NCBI GenBank assembly: GCA_016711925.1
Contig: JADJSA010000017.1
Span: 372,001-436,000, forward strand
From: Candidatus Methylophosphatis haderslevensis
Lineage (GTDB): Bacteria; Pseudomonadota; Gammaproteobacteria; Burkholderiales; Rhodocyclaceae
Length of the DNA stretch: 64,000 bases
Reading direction: 5' to 3'
Shown: positions 42,602-52,353 of the stretch, in pieces
Position numbering within the stretch: the stretch's first letter is position 1
Layout: every line of letters starts with the position of its first letter
Made by a program: the position numbers and the translations under genes
The notes under the pieces: generated by a model
What the model was told of the DNA's origin: nothing
What the model saw: the letters and a program-made list of their open reading frames with translations, nothing else
Database searches by the model: none

Positions 42602-43753
42602 CTAAGTCGCTGCGGAATTGTTCCGCGGCCCGGCGAATTCCGAATAGATGGCCAGAAACTGCGCAACGACCGATGCCTCGCCGAACTCCCGCTCGGCCAT
42701 GGCGCGCGAAGCTGCGGCAAACTGTCGGCGCCGCGCCGGATCAGCCAGCAGTTCTCCGATGGCGTGCGCCAGTGCGGGCGCGTCCTGTGCGGGAACCAGC
42801 AGGCCGTTCTCTCCCTGCCGCACCACTTCCCGGCACCCGGGCACATCGGTCGTCACGACGGCAAGCCCGCAGGCGGCGGCCTCCAGGAGCGACTTGGGCA
42901 TGCCTTCCCGATAGGACGGCAGACATGCAATCGTCGCCAGCGCATAGATGGCCGGCATGTCGTCGCGATGTCCCCACCACTCAACGATCCCATCCTGTTG
43001 CCAGCGGGCCAGGGTAGACGCATCGATCGACTGCGGGTTCTCGTCGTCGCGCCCGCCGACCAGAACGAACCGCGCCGCGCAACCGCGCTTGCGCAGGCGC
43101 CCTGCCGCCGCGACAAACTCGCCAACACCCTTGTCCCACAGCATGCGCGCCGCCAGCATGACCACTGGCGGTCCTGTAGGCGGCACGGCCGCGGGTCGAA
43201 AGCGATCAAGGTCTACCCCCGAACCGCGGACGATTCGAATCCGCGCCCGATCGACTATGCGCTCTCCGCATAGCAGTGCGGCATCGTCCGCATTCTGCAA
43301 GACCAGAAGGCCGCGCGACAACGCGGCCTTCAACAGCAGTCGGACCAGCACGCGCAAGATCCGGCCGCGCCAGGAGCACGATGTGAAGGAAAAGCCCAGC
43401 CCGCCCAGCGCATTCACGACATGTGCGACGCCGACGATCCTGGCGGCAATCGAACCGAATATCACCGGCTTGATCGCAACCTGGTGCACCAGGGTCGGGC
43501 GCTCCCGGCGATATACGGCGATCAGGCGGGCAAGCATTCCGACATCGCGCAGCGGATTCATGCCCCCGCGGCTGATCGCGAACGGAACCACGCGAATTCC
43601 GTCCGCTTCGATCCGCGCCTGCAAGCCGCCGACGCGGGTCACCAGCACCACGTCGTAGCCGGCCTCATGCGCTGCAAGCGCCAACGGCCTGCGATGCGAC
43701 CAGTAGTACCAGTCCTCCGAGATGAAGAACAAAAGCTTGGGTTTATCGCTCAT
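42602..43753 (-). CDS. Glycosyltransferase family 4 enzyme
   Basis: A 383-residue GT-B retaining glycosyltransferase. The acceptor domain begins LLFFISEDWYYWSHRRPLAL, seen in PglA/WbpT-like enzymes. The donor domain has RGSGVDLDRFRP, VVMLAARMLWDKGVGEFV and the E-x7-E motif in PSYREGMPKSLLEAAACGL. It would add the second sugar of the lipid-linked unit in the cytoplasm. Donor and linkage are unknown. It overlaps the asnB-like gene by 11 bases. Confidence 0.88.
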   Translation of the reverse strand: MSDKPKLLFFISEDWYYWSHRRPLALAAHEAGYDVVLVTRVGGLQARIEADGIRVVPFAISRGGMNPLRDVGMLARLIAVYRRERPTLVHQVAIKPVIFGSIAARIVGVAHVVNALGGLGFSFTSCSWRGRILRVLVRLLLKAALSRGLLVLQNADDAALLCGERIVDRARIRIVRGSGVDLDRFRPAAVPPTGPPVVMLAARMLWDKGVGEFVAAAGRLRKRGCAARFVLVGGRDDENPQSIDASTLARWQQDGIVEWWGHRDDMPAIYALATIACLPSYREGMPKSLLEAAACGLAVVTTDVPGCREVVRQGENGLLVPAQDAPALAHAIGELLADPARRRQFAAASRAMAEREFGEASVVAQFLAIYSEFAGPRNNSAAT

Positions 43754-45731
43754 GCCAGTGGGCGTACCACGCCTGAAACATCAGCACGTTCCACAACGCG
43801 TACTGCCAGTTGCGCCGGCCGCTCAGGTGCTCGGTCCATTTTTCGCGAACCATCGACGGGTCGAGAAACCCCTGCTGACGCAACCGCGACTCGTCGAGCA
43901 GTTCCTCTGCCCAGGCTCGCAACGGTCCGCGCAACCAGGCATCGAGCGGAATGCCGAATCCCATTTTCGGACGGTCGACGAGTTCGCGCGGCACATGTCG
44001 ATACAGCACTTCGCGCAGCAGAAGCTTGCCGATTCCTCCCCGCACTTTCATCGATATTGGCAAGTGCCAGGCAAACTCGATGACGCGATGATCGAGCAGC
44101 GGAACGCGTGTCTCGAGACTGACGGCCATCGCCGCCCGATCAACCTTGACGAGAATGTCGTCCGGCAGGTAGGTGAGCAGGTCGAGTATCATCATGGCAT
44201 GGGTTGGATCGCCGAGTTCGCGCCATGGGTGGTCATCGCACAGCACGCCGTCGGGCTCCCGCGAGCCGGGAACCAGGCGGTCGGTTTCATGCCAGAGCGA
44301 AACCAGCCTGCGATAGACGTCGCGCATCGACGCCGCATCGAGCATGTCGGCAAGCTTGTGCAACTTGTCACCCGGATTCGCGTAGCGGTAACGCGCCGGC
44401 AGCAGAAAGCCTGCTGCGCCTGCAAGACTGTTCCAGCGCTCGGGTGACACGGCTTTCAGCAGCGATGCCAGTGCCGCCCTGACACCCGACGGCCAGTTGT
44501 CGACGCGATCCCAGATGTCTCGCGCCAAGAAGTAGCGGTTGTAGCCACCGAACAGTTCGTCGCCCCCGTCGCCGGAAAGGCTGACGGTGACATGCTGGCG
44601 GGCCATTTGTGCCACCAGGAAAGTGGGGATCTGGGAAGAGTCGCCAAAGGGTTCGTCGAACATCCGCGGAAGAAGGTCCACCACGGAAAGCGACTGCATT
44701 GCGTTGACGTAGAGTTCGGTATGGTCGGTGCCGAGGTGACGCGCCACCGCCCTGGCATGATTCGCCTCGTCGTAGCCACCTTCGTCGAATCCGATGGTAA
44801 AAGTGCGTACCGGCGTCGCGCTCCGCGACTGCATCAGAGCCACGATAGCCGACGAATCGATGCCGCCCGAGAGAAAGGCGCCTAGCGGTACGTCGGCCAC
44901 CATCTGCAACCCGATGGCTTCGCCAAGAACGCTCTCGAGTGCGTCTGCAGCACGGCGCATGTCGGCTGCGGTCGACGTCGGATAGAGGCGGGCAGACTCG
45001 GCCTCACCGGCTGCGGCGGCATCCCACGCCGACCAATAAGTTTCCTGGACTGGCGCAGACTCCCCCAGACGAAAGCTCAGCACAGTCCCCGGCAATACCT
45101 TGCACGTCTCGCGGTAGATCGTGTGCGGCGCCGGCACATAGGCATGTCGCATATAGAGTGCAAGCGCATTGCGGTCTATCTGTGGGCGCCATTGCGGATC
45201 GGCGTGCAGCGCCTTCAGTTCCGAGGCAAAGCGCAGATGTCCGCCGATCTGGCTGTAATACAGCGGCTTCTCCCCCACACGATCCCGCGCAAGCTGAAGT
45301 GTTCGAGCCTTGCGATCCCACAAGGCGAGCGCAAACATGCCGACTGCGCGCTGCAGCGCACCTACCAGTCCCCAGCGAGCAACGGCGGCAAGCAGCACTT
45401 CGGTATCCGAATGACCGCGCCAGCGATCAGGACCAGCGGCGAGCGACCATCCAGGCGCGGCTTCCAGCCCGGCCCGCAGCGCCGCATGGTTGTAGATTTC
45501 GCCATTGAACGCGATGACATAGCGGCCGCAGGCCGACACCATCGGTTGATGCCCAGCCGGGGACAGGTCCACAATCGACAGGCGGCGGTGCGCGAGGTAT
45601 ATCCCTGCTTCGCGATCCGACCAGTCCCCCGAGTCGTCAGGGCCGCGGGTGATAATTGCATCCGCCATCCGGCGCACCACGTTATCGCCGTCGGGCACTT
45701 GCGCGCCGAAGATCCCGGCCAGTCCGCACAT
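43743..45731 (-). CDS. asnB: Glutamine-dependent asparagine synthetase-like amidotransferase
   Basis: A 662-residue class II amidotransferase. The start MCGLAGIFG gives the catalytic Cys2 once Met is removed, and RRLSIVDLSPAGHQPM and NGEIYNH complete the glutaminase domain. The synthetase domain has the PP-loop LSGGIDSSAI and SGDGGDELFGGYNRY. In glycan clusters AsnB homologues are often not asparagine synthases but amidate uronic acids of the repeat unit. The uronate epimerase gene in this cluster makes that reading attractive. The ATG at 45731 is required to place Cys at position 2. Confidence 0.9.
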   Translation of the reverse strand: MCGLAGIFGAQVPDGDNVVRRMADAIITRGPDDSGDWSDREAGIYLAHRRLSIVDLSPAGHQPMVSACGRYVIAFNGEIYNHAALRAGLEAAPGWSLAAGPDRWRGHSDTEVLLAAVARWGLVGALQRAVGMFALALWDRKARTLQLARDRVGEKPLYYSQIGGHLRFASELKALHADPQWRPQIDRNALALYMRHAYVPAPHTIYRETCKVLPGTVLSFRLGESAPVQETYWSAWDAAAAGEAESARLYPTSTAADMRRAADALESVLGEAIGLQMVADVPLGAFLSGGIDSSAIVALMQSRSATPVRTFTIGFDEGGYDEANHARAVARHLGTDHTELYVNAMQSLSVVDLLPRMFDEPFGDSSQIPTFLVAQMARQHVTVSLSGDGGDELFGGYNRYFLARDIWDRVDNWPSGVRAALASLLKAVSPERWNSLAGAAGFLLPARYRYANPGDKLHKLADMLDAASMRDVYRRLVSLWHETDRLVPGSREPDGVLCDDHPWRELGDPTHAMMILDLLTYLPDDILVKVDRAAMAVSLETRVPLLDHRVIEFAWHLPISMKVRGGIGKLLLREVLYRHVPRELVDRPKMGFGIPLDAWLRGPLRAWAEELLDESRLRQQGFLDPSMVREKWTEHLSGRRNWQYALWNVLMFQAWYAHWHER

Positions 45732-45748
45732 GGCCGAATCAGCGCCGC

Positions 45749-46576
45749 TCAGGTGCGCGCATAGACGTACTCGTCGCAACCGGAGCCGAGAATTCCGATC
45801 CGGTGCTTCAGCGCCGTCTGGACAAAGCGGCGGCGCATCGCAAATCCGTGCGCCCGCATTGCGGCGTCGACGTCCTGGGCGGAGATCGACTCGTAGGGAA
45901 AGCCGCCGAGCCAGTCATGAACATCGTGATCGAAGTCCATCCCGCGCTTGCCGACGTATCCGCGCACATAGTCGTCGAAGCTGCGGCCGGACGCCAGGAG
46001 CCCGAGCCGAAGAATCGATGCATAAGTCTTGCGGGCACGGAGCTGGATGGCTTGCGAAGCCTTCGAGTACCACTTCTTCTCCAGCGTCCATAGCGGGCAC
46101 AGCCAGGTTCGGCGATACAGCGCGAAGACGAACTGCCCTTGCGGCGCCACCATGGCCGCGGCACAGGCAATCGCGCGTTGCATGTCACCGGTATGGTGAA
46201 GCACGCCCCAGGAGTAGACGGCATCGAAGCGCCCGAGTCGACTCGGGTCAAGATCGAAGACGCTAAGCTCCCGAACCTGCCAGCGACCATCGGCATGACG
46301 CTGCAGAACCTGGCGGGTCGCGCCGACCGATGCAGGATCGATATCGACGGCGACGACCTCGGCCGCACCCAGGCGCAGCGCAGCAAGCGAATGGATTCCG
46401 GAACCGCAGCCGATATCGAGGATGCGCAGTCCGTTCAAGCCAGCGCCGCCGAGCAGCCGGCGCAGGCCCGCCACCGCCTCGGCAATCTCCGCCCCGGTAA
46501 TTGATTCGGCGTAGCTCGCCCAGTTTTCGCCAAAGGCGAAATGGGTTTCGACCCGCGTCAGGTCTTGCCCGCTCAT
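45749..46576 (-). CDS. SAM-dependent methyltransferase of the glycan cluster
   Basis: A 275-residue class I methyltransferase. Motif I is LDIGCGSGIHSLAALRLGA, the acidic strand VVAVDIDP follows, and SWGVLHHTGDM is the post-I region with His-His. The C-terminal part (GGFPYESISAQDVDAAM) is that of Methyltransf_11/23 enzymes in O-antigen clusters. It may O-methylate a sugar, possibly capping the chain. The target is unknown. The ATG at 46576 follows a SAM-fold-compatible N-terminus; an upstream in-frame start is less likely. Confidence 0.85.
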   Translation of the reverse strand: MSGQDLTRVETHFAFGENWASYAESITGAEIAEAVAGLRRLLGGAGLNGLRILDIGCGSGIHSLAALRLGAAEVVAVDIDPASVGATRQVLQRHADGRWQVRELSVFDLDPSRLGRFDAVYSWGVLHHTGDMQRAIACAAAMVAPQGQFVFALYRRTWLCPLWTLEKKWYSKASQAIQLRARKTYASILRLGLLASGRSFDDYVRGYVGKRGMDFDHDVHDWLGGFPYESISAQDVDAAMRAHGFAMRRRFVQTALKHRIGILGSGCDEYVYART

Positions 46577-46673
46577 CGCGCCGCGCCTCGACGGCCGCAA
46601 CGGCGATCGGGCGACACGTTCTGATCGCTATGCGGGTACCGGGTGCGCTTCGACACAGGCATCCTCTGTGGCA

Positions 46674-47819
46674 TCAGGCCGGCGTCCCCCACTTGGTTGC
46701 ATAGCAATCGAGATAGGCTTCGCAGACCGCGTCGAGGGAAAACAGGCGCGCGACGCGCTGTCTGGCGCGCGCACCGAGTTGCCGGCGCGCGGCGGCATCG
46801 AGGGCAAGAATGCCCGAAATCGCCGCACCCAGGGCTGCCGGGGCCCGTATCGGCACCGTCGCACCGGTATCATCGATGATGTGGCGAGCCTCCCCCAGAT
46901 CGGTAGACACGCAGGGAACCCCGCATGCCATCGCCTCTCCGAGGACGTTCGGGAAGGCTTCGCCCCAACTGGAAGAAAGCGCACATACATCCAGCGCCGG
47001 ATAAACGTTCTCGGTATCGGTCACTTCGCCCAGCAACATGAAGTTGCGATCCAGTTCGCGAGCGGCAATCCGGCTGACGAGCGGCACATTCGACGCGTCG
47101 ATTTCCGACCCGGCCAGTACGAACAAAACATCGGGAAATGCCTGCCGGACACGAACGGCGGCGTCTACCAGAGTCGCGTGATCCTTCATCGGGTGGCTGC
47201 GCGCAACGACCCCGACGACCGGCACACCAGGCGCAATCCCCAACTCGGCACGTTTTCGCGCGCGCTGCTCCTGGTCGGGTCGAAAGCGGGTCAGATCGAA
47301 TCCATTCGGTACGACTACCGCACGATCCCCGAAATAACCGGCAGCGGTGTGCTGCTTGGCACTCAGCCCGGAATTGTAGATCAGCCGCTCCGGCAACCTG
47401 GAGAAGACCGCGCCGGCTCGAACGACCTGCCGCGTTGACCAGCGCTCGGAAGACAGATTGTAGAGCGTCTGCCGGATGCTCCAGAACAGCCGGCACTTGC
47501 ACGGCCGCATGAGGCCAGCGAATGTCGCCAGCAGATTCCCGTGGTACATCCAGCCCTGGACGATGTCGGGTCGAAAGATCCACATCATCCGGGCTATCCT
47601 CAGCGGGGCCATCAGGAATCCGGTGATGCTGTTGACGCGAAGTTCGTCGACCGCAACGCCGAGACTGCGAATCGCAATGCCCTGGGTTCCCGCGTCGCGC
47701 AACGAGGCCACCCGGCATTCGACGTCCCGACGCCCGAGCGAGTCGATCAGCTTGACCAGCATGCGCTCCGCGCCGCCGGTTCCCAATCCGGTCGTGATGA
47801 AGAGAACGCGCAATGTCAT
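46674..47819 (-). CDS. Glycosyltransferase family 4 enzyme
   Basis: A 381-residue GT-B glycosyltransferase. It begins VLFITTGLGTGGAERML, a hallmark of WbpH/PelF-like enzymes. The donor domain has VPNGFDLTRFRP, VVGVVARSHPMKDHATLV and the E-x7-E motif in SSWGEAFPNVLGEAMACGVPCV. It is expected to work on the cytoplasmic face of the membrane. The ATG at 47819 gives a normal start, and a long in-frame upstream extension overlaps other genes and is not real. Donor unknown. Confidence 0.88.
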   Translation of the reverse strand: MTLRVLFITTGLGTGGAERMLVKLIDSLGRRDVECRVASLRDAGTQGIAIRSLGVAVDELRVNSITGFLMAPLRIARMMWIFRPDIVQGWMYHGNLLATFAGLMRPCKCRLFWSIRQTLYNLSSERWSTRQVVRAGAVFSRLPERLIYNSGLSAKQHTAAGYFGDRAVVVPNGFDLTRFRPDQEQRARKRAELGIAPGVPVVGVVARSHPMKDHATLVDAAVRVRQAFPDVLFVLAGSEIDASNVPLVSRIAARELDRNFMLLGEVTDTENVYPALDVCALSSSWGEAFPNVLGEAMACGVPCVSTDLGEARHIIDDTGATVPIRAPAALGAAISGILALDAAARRQLGARARQRVARLFSLDAVCEAYLDCYATKWGTPA

Positions 47820-47971
47820 CCGGCGTCCACAGCCGGCATGCCGAACCCGGGCACGCGGACTTTCGCAGCGACCGCTCGCAGCCAGCCCGGCAACGCGCAT
47901 AATCCGGGGATCGACATGCGCGGATTCTCGACCGCGTTTCTGATCCCGGATGCAACAGCATATGTCATTAT

Positions 47972-48916
47972 TTACGTCTTCACGGCCGAATAGACAACCA
48001 CGCCGTGTGTCAGACGCTTCGGTCCGAAGGCCTCGAACAGTGGCATCAGCAGACGATCGATCACCGTCAGCGGATTGCCGAGCACGTAAGCGAATTTGGC
48101 GGTCAGGTCGCTGCGACCGATTCTCTCGAAATAGGCGGCTGGCCGCTCCGGCAGCTCGGTCCACGGCAGATGTCTCTTCAGCACTTGCCTGTACCAGGCA
48201 CAGCGCAGCCAGTTGACCGGTCGCATCTCGTATATCTCGTTGGTAAATTCGGCGCCGATCAGGCGCAGGCCGACCGAATCGAGGTAGCGTTTTACAGTCT
48301 CCTCGGTAAAGAAGTGCAGGTGTCGCGGCAGATCCTCGCGATAGAGAAAGCGCGAACCCCAGCTGGCGAAATTCGGAACCAGGAAGACGAATCGCCCTGC
48401 CGGTCTGAGAACCTGCGCTGCGCGCCTGAAGTAGCGGGAAGGCTGGTGGACGTGCTCCATCACCGCCCATGCCGTCACTGCATCGAAGTGCGACTCCGGC
48501 AAAGGCGCATCGGGGAACTCGCAGCGGTGCACCACAAAGTCGTCGATCTTGCGCGCCTGCTCGCCAATCTCGACACCCGTCACATCCCAACCCCGCTCAC
48601 GCATCAGCCGCGGAAAATCTCCGTTGGCACAGCCGATGTCGAGCAAGCGCGCACCCGGCCGGCAGAGATCGGCGAGATACTCGGCCTCGCGGCGATAGCG
48701 AGCCTGGTGCCAAGCCTCGTCGAAAAAGTCGAAAAATGCATCGGGATAATATTTGCCTATCTCTTGCCGCGTCGGCCGCGGATTGACAAACCCCAGACCG
48801 CACTGCGCGCATTCCACTACCGAGAACCATTCGTCCCGGTGGAACAGGATGTCGGGCATCCGGTAGACCTCGCGATAGTCGCTGGAGCCGCACAGATCGC
48901 AGCTAACTTCTTCCAT
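47972..48916 (-). CDS. SAM-dependent methyltransferase with N-terminal zinc-binding motif
   Basis: A 314-residue protein. The N-terminus carries two Cys pairs (CDLCGS and CAQCGLGFVNPRP), a zinc-knuckle seen in sugar C-methyltransferase-like proteins. Motif I is LDIGCANGDFPRLM, and WAVMEHVHQPSRYFRRAAQVLRP is the usual Methyltransf_23 segment. It probably methylates a sugar or its lipid-linked form. The start at 48916 follows GGAAGG; a TTG 21 bases upstream is possible. It overlaps the flippase gene end by 14 bases. Confidence 0.85.
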   Translation of the reverse strand: MEEVSCDLCGSSDYREVYRMPDILFHRDEWFSVVECAQCGLGFVNPRPTRQEIGKYYPDAFFDFFDEAWHQARYRREAEYLADLCRPGARLLDIGCANGDFPRLMRERGWDVTGVEIGEQARKIDDFVVHRCEFPDAPLPESHFDAVTAWAVMEHVHQPSRYFRRAAQVLRPAGRFVFLVPNFASWGSRFLYREDLPRHLHFFTEETVKRYLDSVGLRLIGAEFTNEIYEMRPVNWLRCAWYRQVLKRHLPWTELPERPAAYFERIGRSDLTAKFAYVLGNPLTVIDRLLMPLFEAFGPKRLTHGVVVYSAVKT

Positions 48917-50201
48917 TGCCAACCGCCTTCCGGACAATCCCGCGCAACCTGAACACGCAATAGACGAACGACGCGCAATACATTCCCGACACGGCGATCG
49001 CGACCCCCTTCAGGCCGCGCGCGTCGACCAGGAACCAGCACAGCGCGACGCAGACGGCCAAGTTGATCGCCGCCGCCTCGAGCAGCACCGTGTTCGCTTG
49101 GCATGCCGACAACGCCCGCGTGACCAGCGCGCCGGCCACATGCCATGGCAACTGCATCGCCAGCAGAAACAGTATGCCGGCAACCTCGGCCGTCTGTTCC
49201 GGCGCGAAGCTGCCACGCTGAAACAACACGCCGACGATCGGCTCGGCGAGAAAGAACATCGCCACCGCGACTGCGCAGCCTGCCGACCACGCCACGGATA
49301 CATGTCTGCGCAACGCCTCGATGAACCGCGGCCAGTCGCCGGCCGCAGCCAGCTGCGAGTAGTCGTTGAGCAGCGGCCCACCCACGACCTTGAGGCCAAA
49401 TCCGACTACGGCTGTGATCGCCACGTTGGCAAAGCCCAGGGTCGCCACGCTGCCGGCGCCCAAGCTCGCCGCCCAGGCATTCGCAATCACAGTGGCGCCG
49501 GACATCAGGCCGGTCGCCGCGGCGGCCGACGTCACCTGCGAGGCCAGCGGCAGGTGCGCCGGCAATCCCCGGCGCGGCGCCACGCCAATCTGCGCCGAAC
49601 GGACAAGAAGGTAGAGCACGACGGTCTGCAAAGCGAAGCCCGCCGCAGTACCCACGACGGGTGCCCAGGTTCCCCAATCGCACACCAGGCAGAACGCGGC
49701 CGCCAACGCCGGCGGCAAGGCCGCAGTCAGCGCCGGGCGCGAAAACCGGTTGCCCGCCTGGAGCAGAATGACCCAGTAGGCGCCGACGCCGGCCAGAATC
49801 CCGCTCAGGCAGAGCACCAGCAGGACATCGCTCAGGAGCTTTGCCTTGGCAACCGAGAAACCGGGCGCGATGAAGGGCACATACAGACTTGCTGCCAATC
49901 CGCCCGCAATAAACACGATCGCAACGACAGCGTAGACAATTGCGTGGATGCGGCCGGTTTCGATGTCGCCATCTAGCGGTCCGCCCATCCCCCGCGCGAC
50001 CAGAAAGGGCACCAGCCCCGCTCCCAGGCTGCTGGAAAAAACGTTCAGCAACAATGCGGGTATCTGGATCGCGGCAATAAAAACGTCTGCAGCATCGCGG
50101 GTGCCGAACCGGTAGGCTACCGCCTGCTCCCGGAACAGTCCGCACAACGCGACAACAACAGTTGCGCTGCCGAGACCGAAATAAACTCGATAGCCTCGCA
50201 T
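48903..50201 (-). CDS. MurJ/MviN-family lipid-linked glycan flippase
   Basis: A 432-residue polytopic membrane protein with about 12 helices. The start GLFREQAVAYRFGTRDAADVFIAA is characteristic of the MurJ branch of the MOP superfamily, and VVGGPLLNDY and FQRGSFAPEQT are further family blocks. It is shorter than housekeeping MurJ (about 510 residues) and lies in a glycan cluster, so it probably flips the lipid-linked O-unit (a Wzx role) rather than lipid II. No Wzy polymerase is seen near it. The ATG at 50201 is taken over a GTG one codon upstream. Confidence 0.85.
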   Translation of the reverse strand: MRGYRVYFGLGSATVVVALCGLFREQAVAYRFGTRDAADVFIAAIQIPALLLNVFSSSLGAGLVPFLVARGMGGPLDGDIETGRIHAIVYAVVAIVFIAGGLAASLYVPFIAPGFSVAKAKLLSDVLLVLCLSGILAGVGAYWVILLQAGNRFSRPALTAALPPALAAAFCLVCDWGTWAPVVGTAAGFALQTVVLYLLVRSAQIGVAPRRGLPAHLPLASQVTSAAAATGLMSGATVIANAWAASLGAGSVATLGFANVAITAVVGFGLKVVGGPLLNDYSQLAAAGDWPRFIEALRRHVSVAWSAGCAVAVAMFFLAEPIVGVLFQRGSFAPEQTAEVAGILFLLAMQLPWHVAGALVTRALSACQANTVLLEAAAINLAVCVALCWFLVDARGLKGVAIAVSGMYCASFVYCVFRLRGIVRKAVGNGRS

Positions 50202-50419
50202 CACGTTCGACGCCGATCGGTCGCGGCTGCGGGCGCCGCGTCAGCCCGCATCACCAAACCGGCCAGAAGCCGGCCGTCGATCTCCCAGATAGATGCCATC
50301 GGGACTGATGGTTCGGGCCGTTGTTGCACTCACTGTCCTTGCGGCGGCAGGCCAGGCGCGTGGCCCAGGCGATCCGGGACGTCACGAGAAGCGCATTGCG
50401 CCGAATGAGGCCGGCACGC

Positions 50420-51439
50420 TCAGACGACCTGTCCGATCCGGTAGTACGACCGATACCAATCGACGAATCGCCCGATGCCGTCCCGCACGGTGGTTGCCGG
50501 AGCAAAGCCTGTGGCGGCGGCAAGCTCGCTCGTATCGGCACTGGTAGCGGGCACATCGCCGTCCTGCATCGGCAGAAAAATTTTCTGCGCTTTGCGGCCG
50601 AGGGCGGTCTCGAGCGTCTCGATGTAGACCATCAGATCGACCGGCTGGCTGTTGCCGATGTTGAAGACCCGGTAGGGCGCGGAACTGCGCGCCGGATCGG
50701 GTTTGGCGGGGTCGAAGTCGGGATCGGGCTGCGCCGCCCGGTCGAGCACTCGAACCACGCCCTCGACGATGTCGTCGACATAGGTGAAATCGCGCTTCAT
50801 CCTGCCGTTGTTGAAGACGTCGATCGGCCGGTCTTCGAGGATCGCCCTGGTGAACAGGAACAGCGCCATGTCCGGCCGGCCCCACGGGCCGTACACCGTG
50901 AAGAAGCGCAGGCCGGTGGTCGGCAGGCCGAACAGGTGGCTGTAGGTGTGCGCCATCAGCTCGTTGGCCTTCTTGGTTGCCGCGTACATGCTGATCGGAT
51001 GATCGATGTTGTCGTGCTCGGAGAACGGGAGGCGGGTGTTGCCGCCGTAGACGCTGGAACTCGAGGCATACGCCAGATGCGCAACCCTGGTGTGCCGGCA
51101 ACCTTCGAGAATGTTCATGAACCCGACCAGGTTGCTATCAACGTAGGCATGCGGGTTCTGCAGCGAATAACGCACCCCGGCTTGCGCCGCCAGGTGGACC
51201 ACACGGTCGAAGCGCTCCGCCTCGAACAGGCGCGGCATCGCCTCGCGGTCGGCGACATCGCACTTGATGAAGCGAAAGCCAGCATTCGGCGTCAGCCGCG
51301 CCAGCCGCGCCTCTTTGAGCCGCACGTCGTAATAATCGTTGAGATTGTCGAGGCCGACCACGCTATCGCCGCGCGCCAGCAGGGTCTGCGCCACATGCAT
51401 GCCGATGAAGCCGGCGGCCCCGGTAACCAGTACTTTCAC
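50420..51439 (-). CDS. UDP-glucuronate 4-epimerase-like NAD-dependent epimerase
   Basis: A 339-residue extended SDR. It starts VKVLVTGAAGFIGMHVAQ, and the diagnostic LDNLNDYYDVRLKEARLARL is the segment shared by UDP-glucuronate 4-epimerases (WbnF/UgE/Cap1J). The catalytic residues are in ASSSSVYG and MYAATKKANE, followed by FFTVYGPWGRPDMA. It should convert UDP-GlcA and UDP-GalA. The GTG at 51439 overlaps the upstream gene stop (GTGA). A uronic acid in the glycan fits with the AsnB-like amidase downstream. Confidence 0.92.
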   Translation of the reverse strand: MKVLVTGAAGFIGMHVAQTLLARGDSVVGLDNLNDYYDVRLKEARLARLTPNAGFRFIKCDVADREAMPRLFEAERFDRVVHLAAQAGVRYSLQNPHAYVDSNLVGFMNILEGCRHTRVAHLAYASSSSVYGGNTRLPFSEHDNIDHPISMYAATKKANELMAHTYSHLFGLPTTGLRFFTVYGPWGRPDMALFLFTRAILEDRPIDVFNNGRMKRDFTYVDDIVEGVVRVLDRAAQPDPDFDPAKPDPARSSAPYRVFNIGNSQPVDLMVYIETLETALGRKAQKIFLPMQDGDVPATSADTSELAAATGFAPATTVRDGIGRFVDWYRSYYRIGQVV

Positions 51440-52203
51440 GAGTAGCCCCGCCGTCTCTGAATCTCGACCATTTTCGCATACTTGCAAAAGCTGTTGAAAC
51501 AGCCGATGGCGATATGCACCAGCCCCGGCAAGCCGTCGAGAAAGCCGAGCCGGAAGAAGTAGAACTTGACGAAGCGGAACAGCGGAGACAACAGCATCTG
51601 CAGGCGCGAAACGCCGCCGCCCTGGCCGACCAGTTCCTCGGCGGCCAGGGTCGTGTAGCGATTCTGCTTGGCCAGATAGCTGTCGAGCGTTTCGGCCGAT
51701 TCGTGCAGCAGGTCGCCGTCGAGCCGGCCGACCGTGCCGAGCGTGATCACCTTTTCATGCACCACGTCTTCGGACCAGCGCGCATGGCTCTTGTGGAACA
51801 GCCGCAGGCTCAAGTCCGGATAGCCCTCGCCGTGGCGCAGGTAGCGGCCGAGGAAGCGATTGCAGCGCGGGAACTCGTAGGCATGCTGCGACGGGTCGCG
51901 CAGCACCTGTTCGATGGACGCGCGCAAAGCCGGCGTAACCCGCTCGTCGGTATCCAGGCACAACACCCACTCATGCGTCGCCTGTTCGACCGCGAATTGC
52001 TTCTGCTTGCCAAAGCCCAGCCACGCCTGGTGCACAACGCGTGCGCCGCGTTGACGCGCCAGTTCGACCGTGCTATCGACGCTGCCGGAATCGGCAATCA
52101 CGATCTCCTCCACCCACGCCACGGAATCCAGGCAATGGGCCAGGGTGTCGGCGCAATCTAGGGTGATCAAGACGACGGACAGCGCGGCGCGCGAACCAGA
52201 CAT
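51436..52203 (-). CDS. Glycosyltransferase family 2 (WaaE-like)
   Basis: A 255-residue GT-A enzyme. It starts LSVVLITLDCADTLAHCLDSV, has VIADSGSVDSTVELARQ and the metal-binding LCLDTDERVTP. The middle contains YEFPRCNRFLGRYLRHG, characteristic of the WaaE/KdtX lipopolysaccharide-core beta-glucosyltransferases. The C-terminal part has an amphipathic FRFVKFYFFRLGFLDG membrane-associated region. It would add glucose to the core. It is divergent from waaC, with 150 bases between, and begins the minus-strand glycan run. Confidence 0.9.
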   Translation of the reverse strand: MSGSRAALSVVLITLDCADTLAHCLDSVAWVEEIVIADSGSVDSTVELARQRGARVVHQAWLGFGKQKQFAVEQATHEWVLCLDTDERVTPALRASIEQVLRDPSQHAYEFPRCNRFLGRYLRHGEGYPDLSLRLFHKSHARWSEDVVHEKVITLGTVGRLDGDLLHESAETLDSYLAKQNRYTTLAAEELVGQGGGVSRLQMLLSPLFRFVKFYFFRLGFLDGLPGLVHIAIGCFNSFCKYAKMVEIQRRRGYS

Positions 52204-52353
52204 GGGGCAATCAAGTGACCGGGAGCAATTTGACCGGAGATATATAATCCGCCGCGGACCAGCGCCGTGGCAATTGCCCAGCATTCTAACCCGGCCCGCG
52301 TGGCAGCCCGCCAATAACCCGTCGAACCGACCGACCGATCGCACCGCGCCGCC

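Noticed and set aside
43743..45731. asnB read as plain housekeeping asparagine synthetase
   Set aside because: Not excluded by sequence, but its position inside a glycan cluster with a uronate epimerase favours a sugar amidotransferase, so the housekeeping reading is not the main call.
52220..52248. A complete promoter upstream of waaC
   Set aside because: TATAAT is perfect, but no -35 at acceptable spacing is present; the nearby TTGACC is only 7 bases away.
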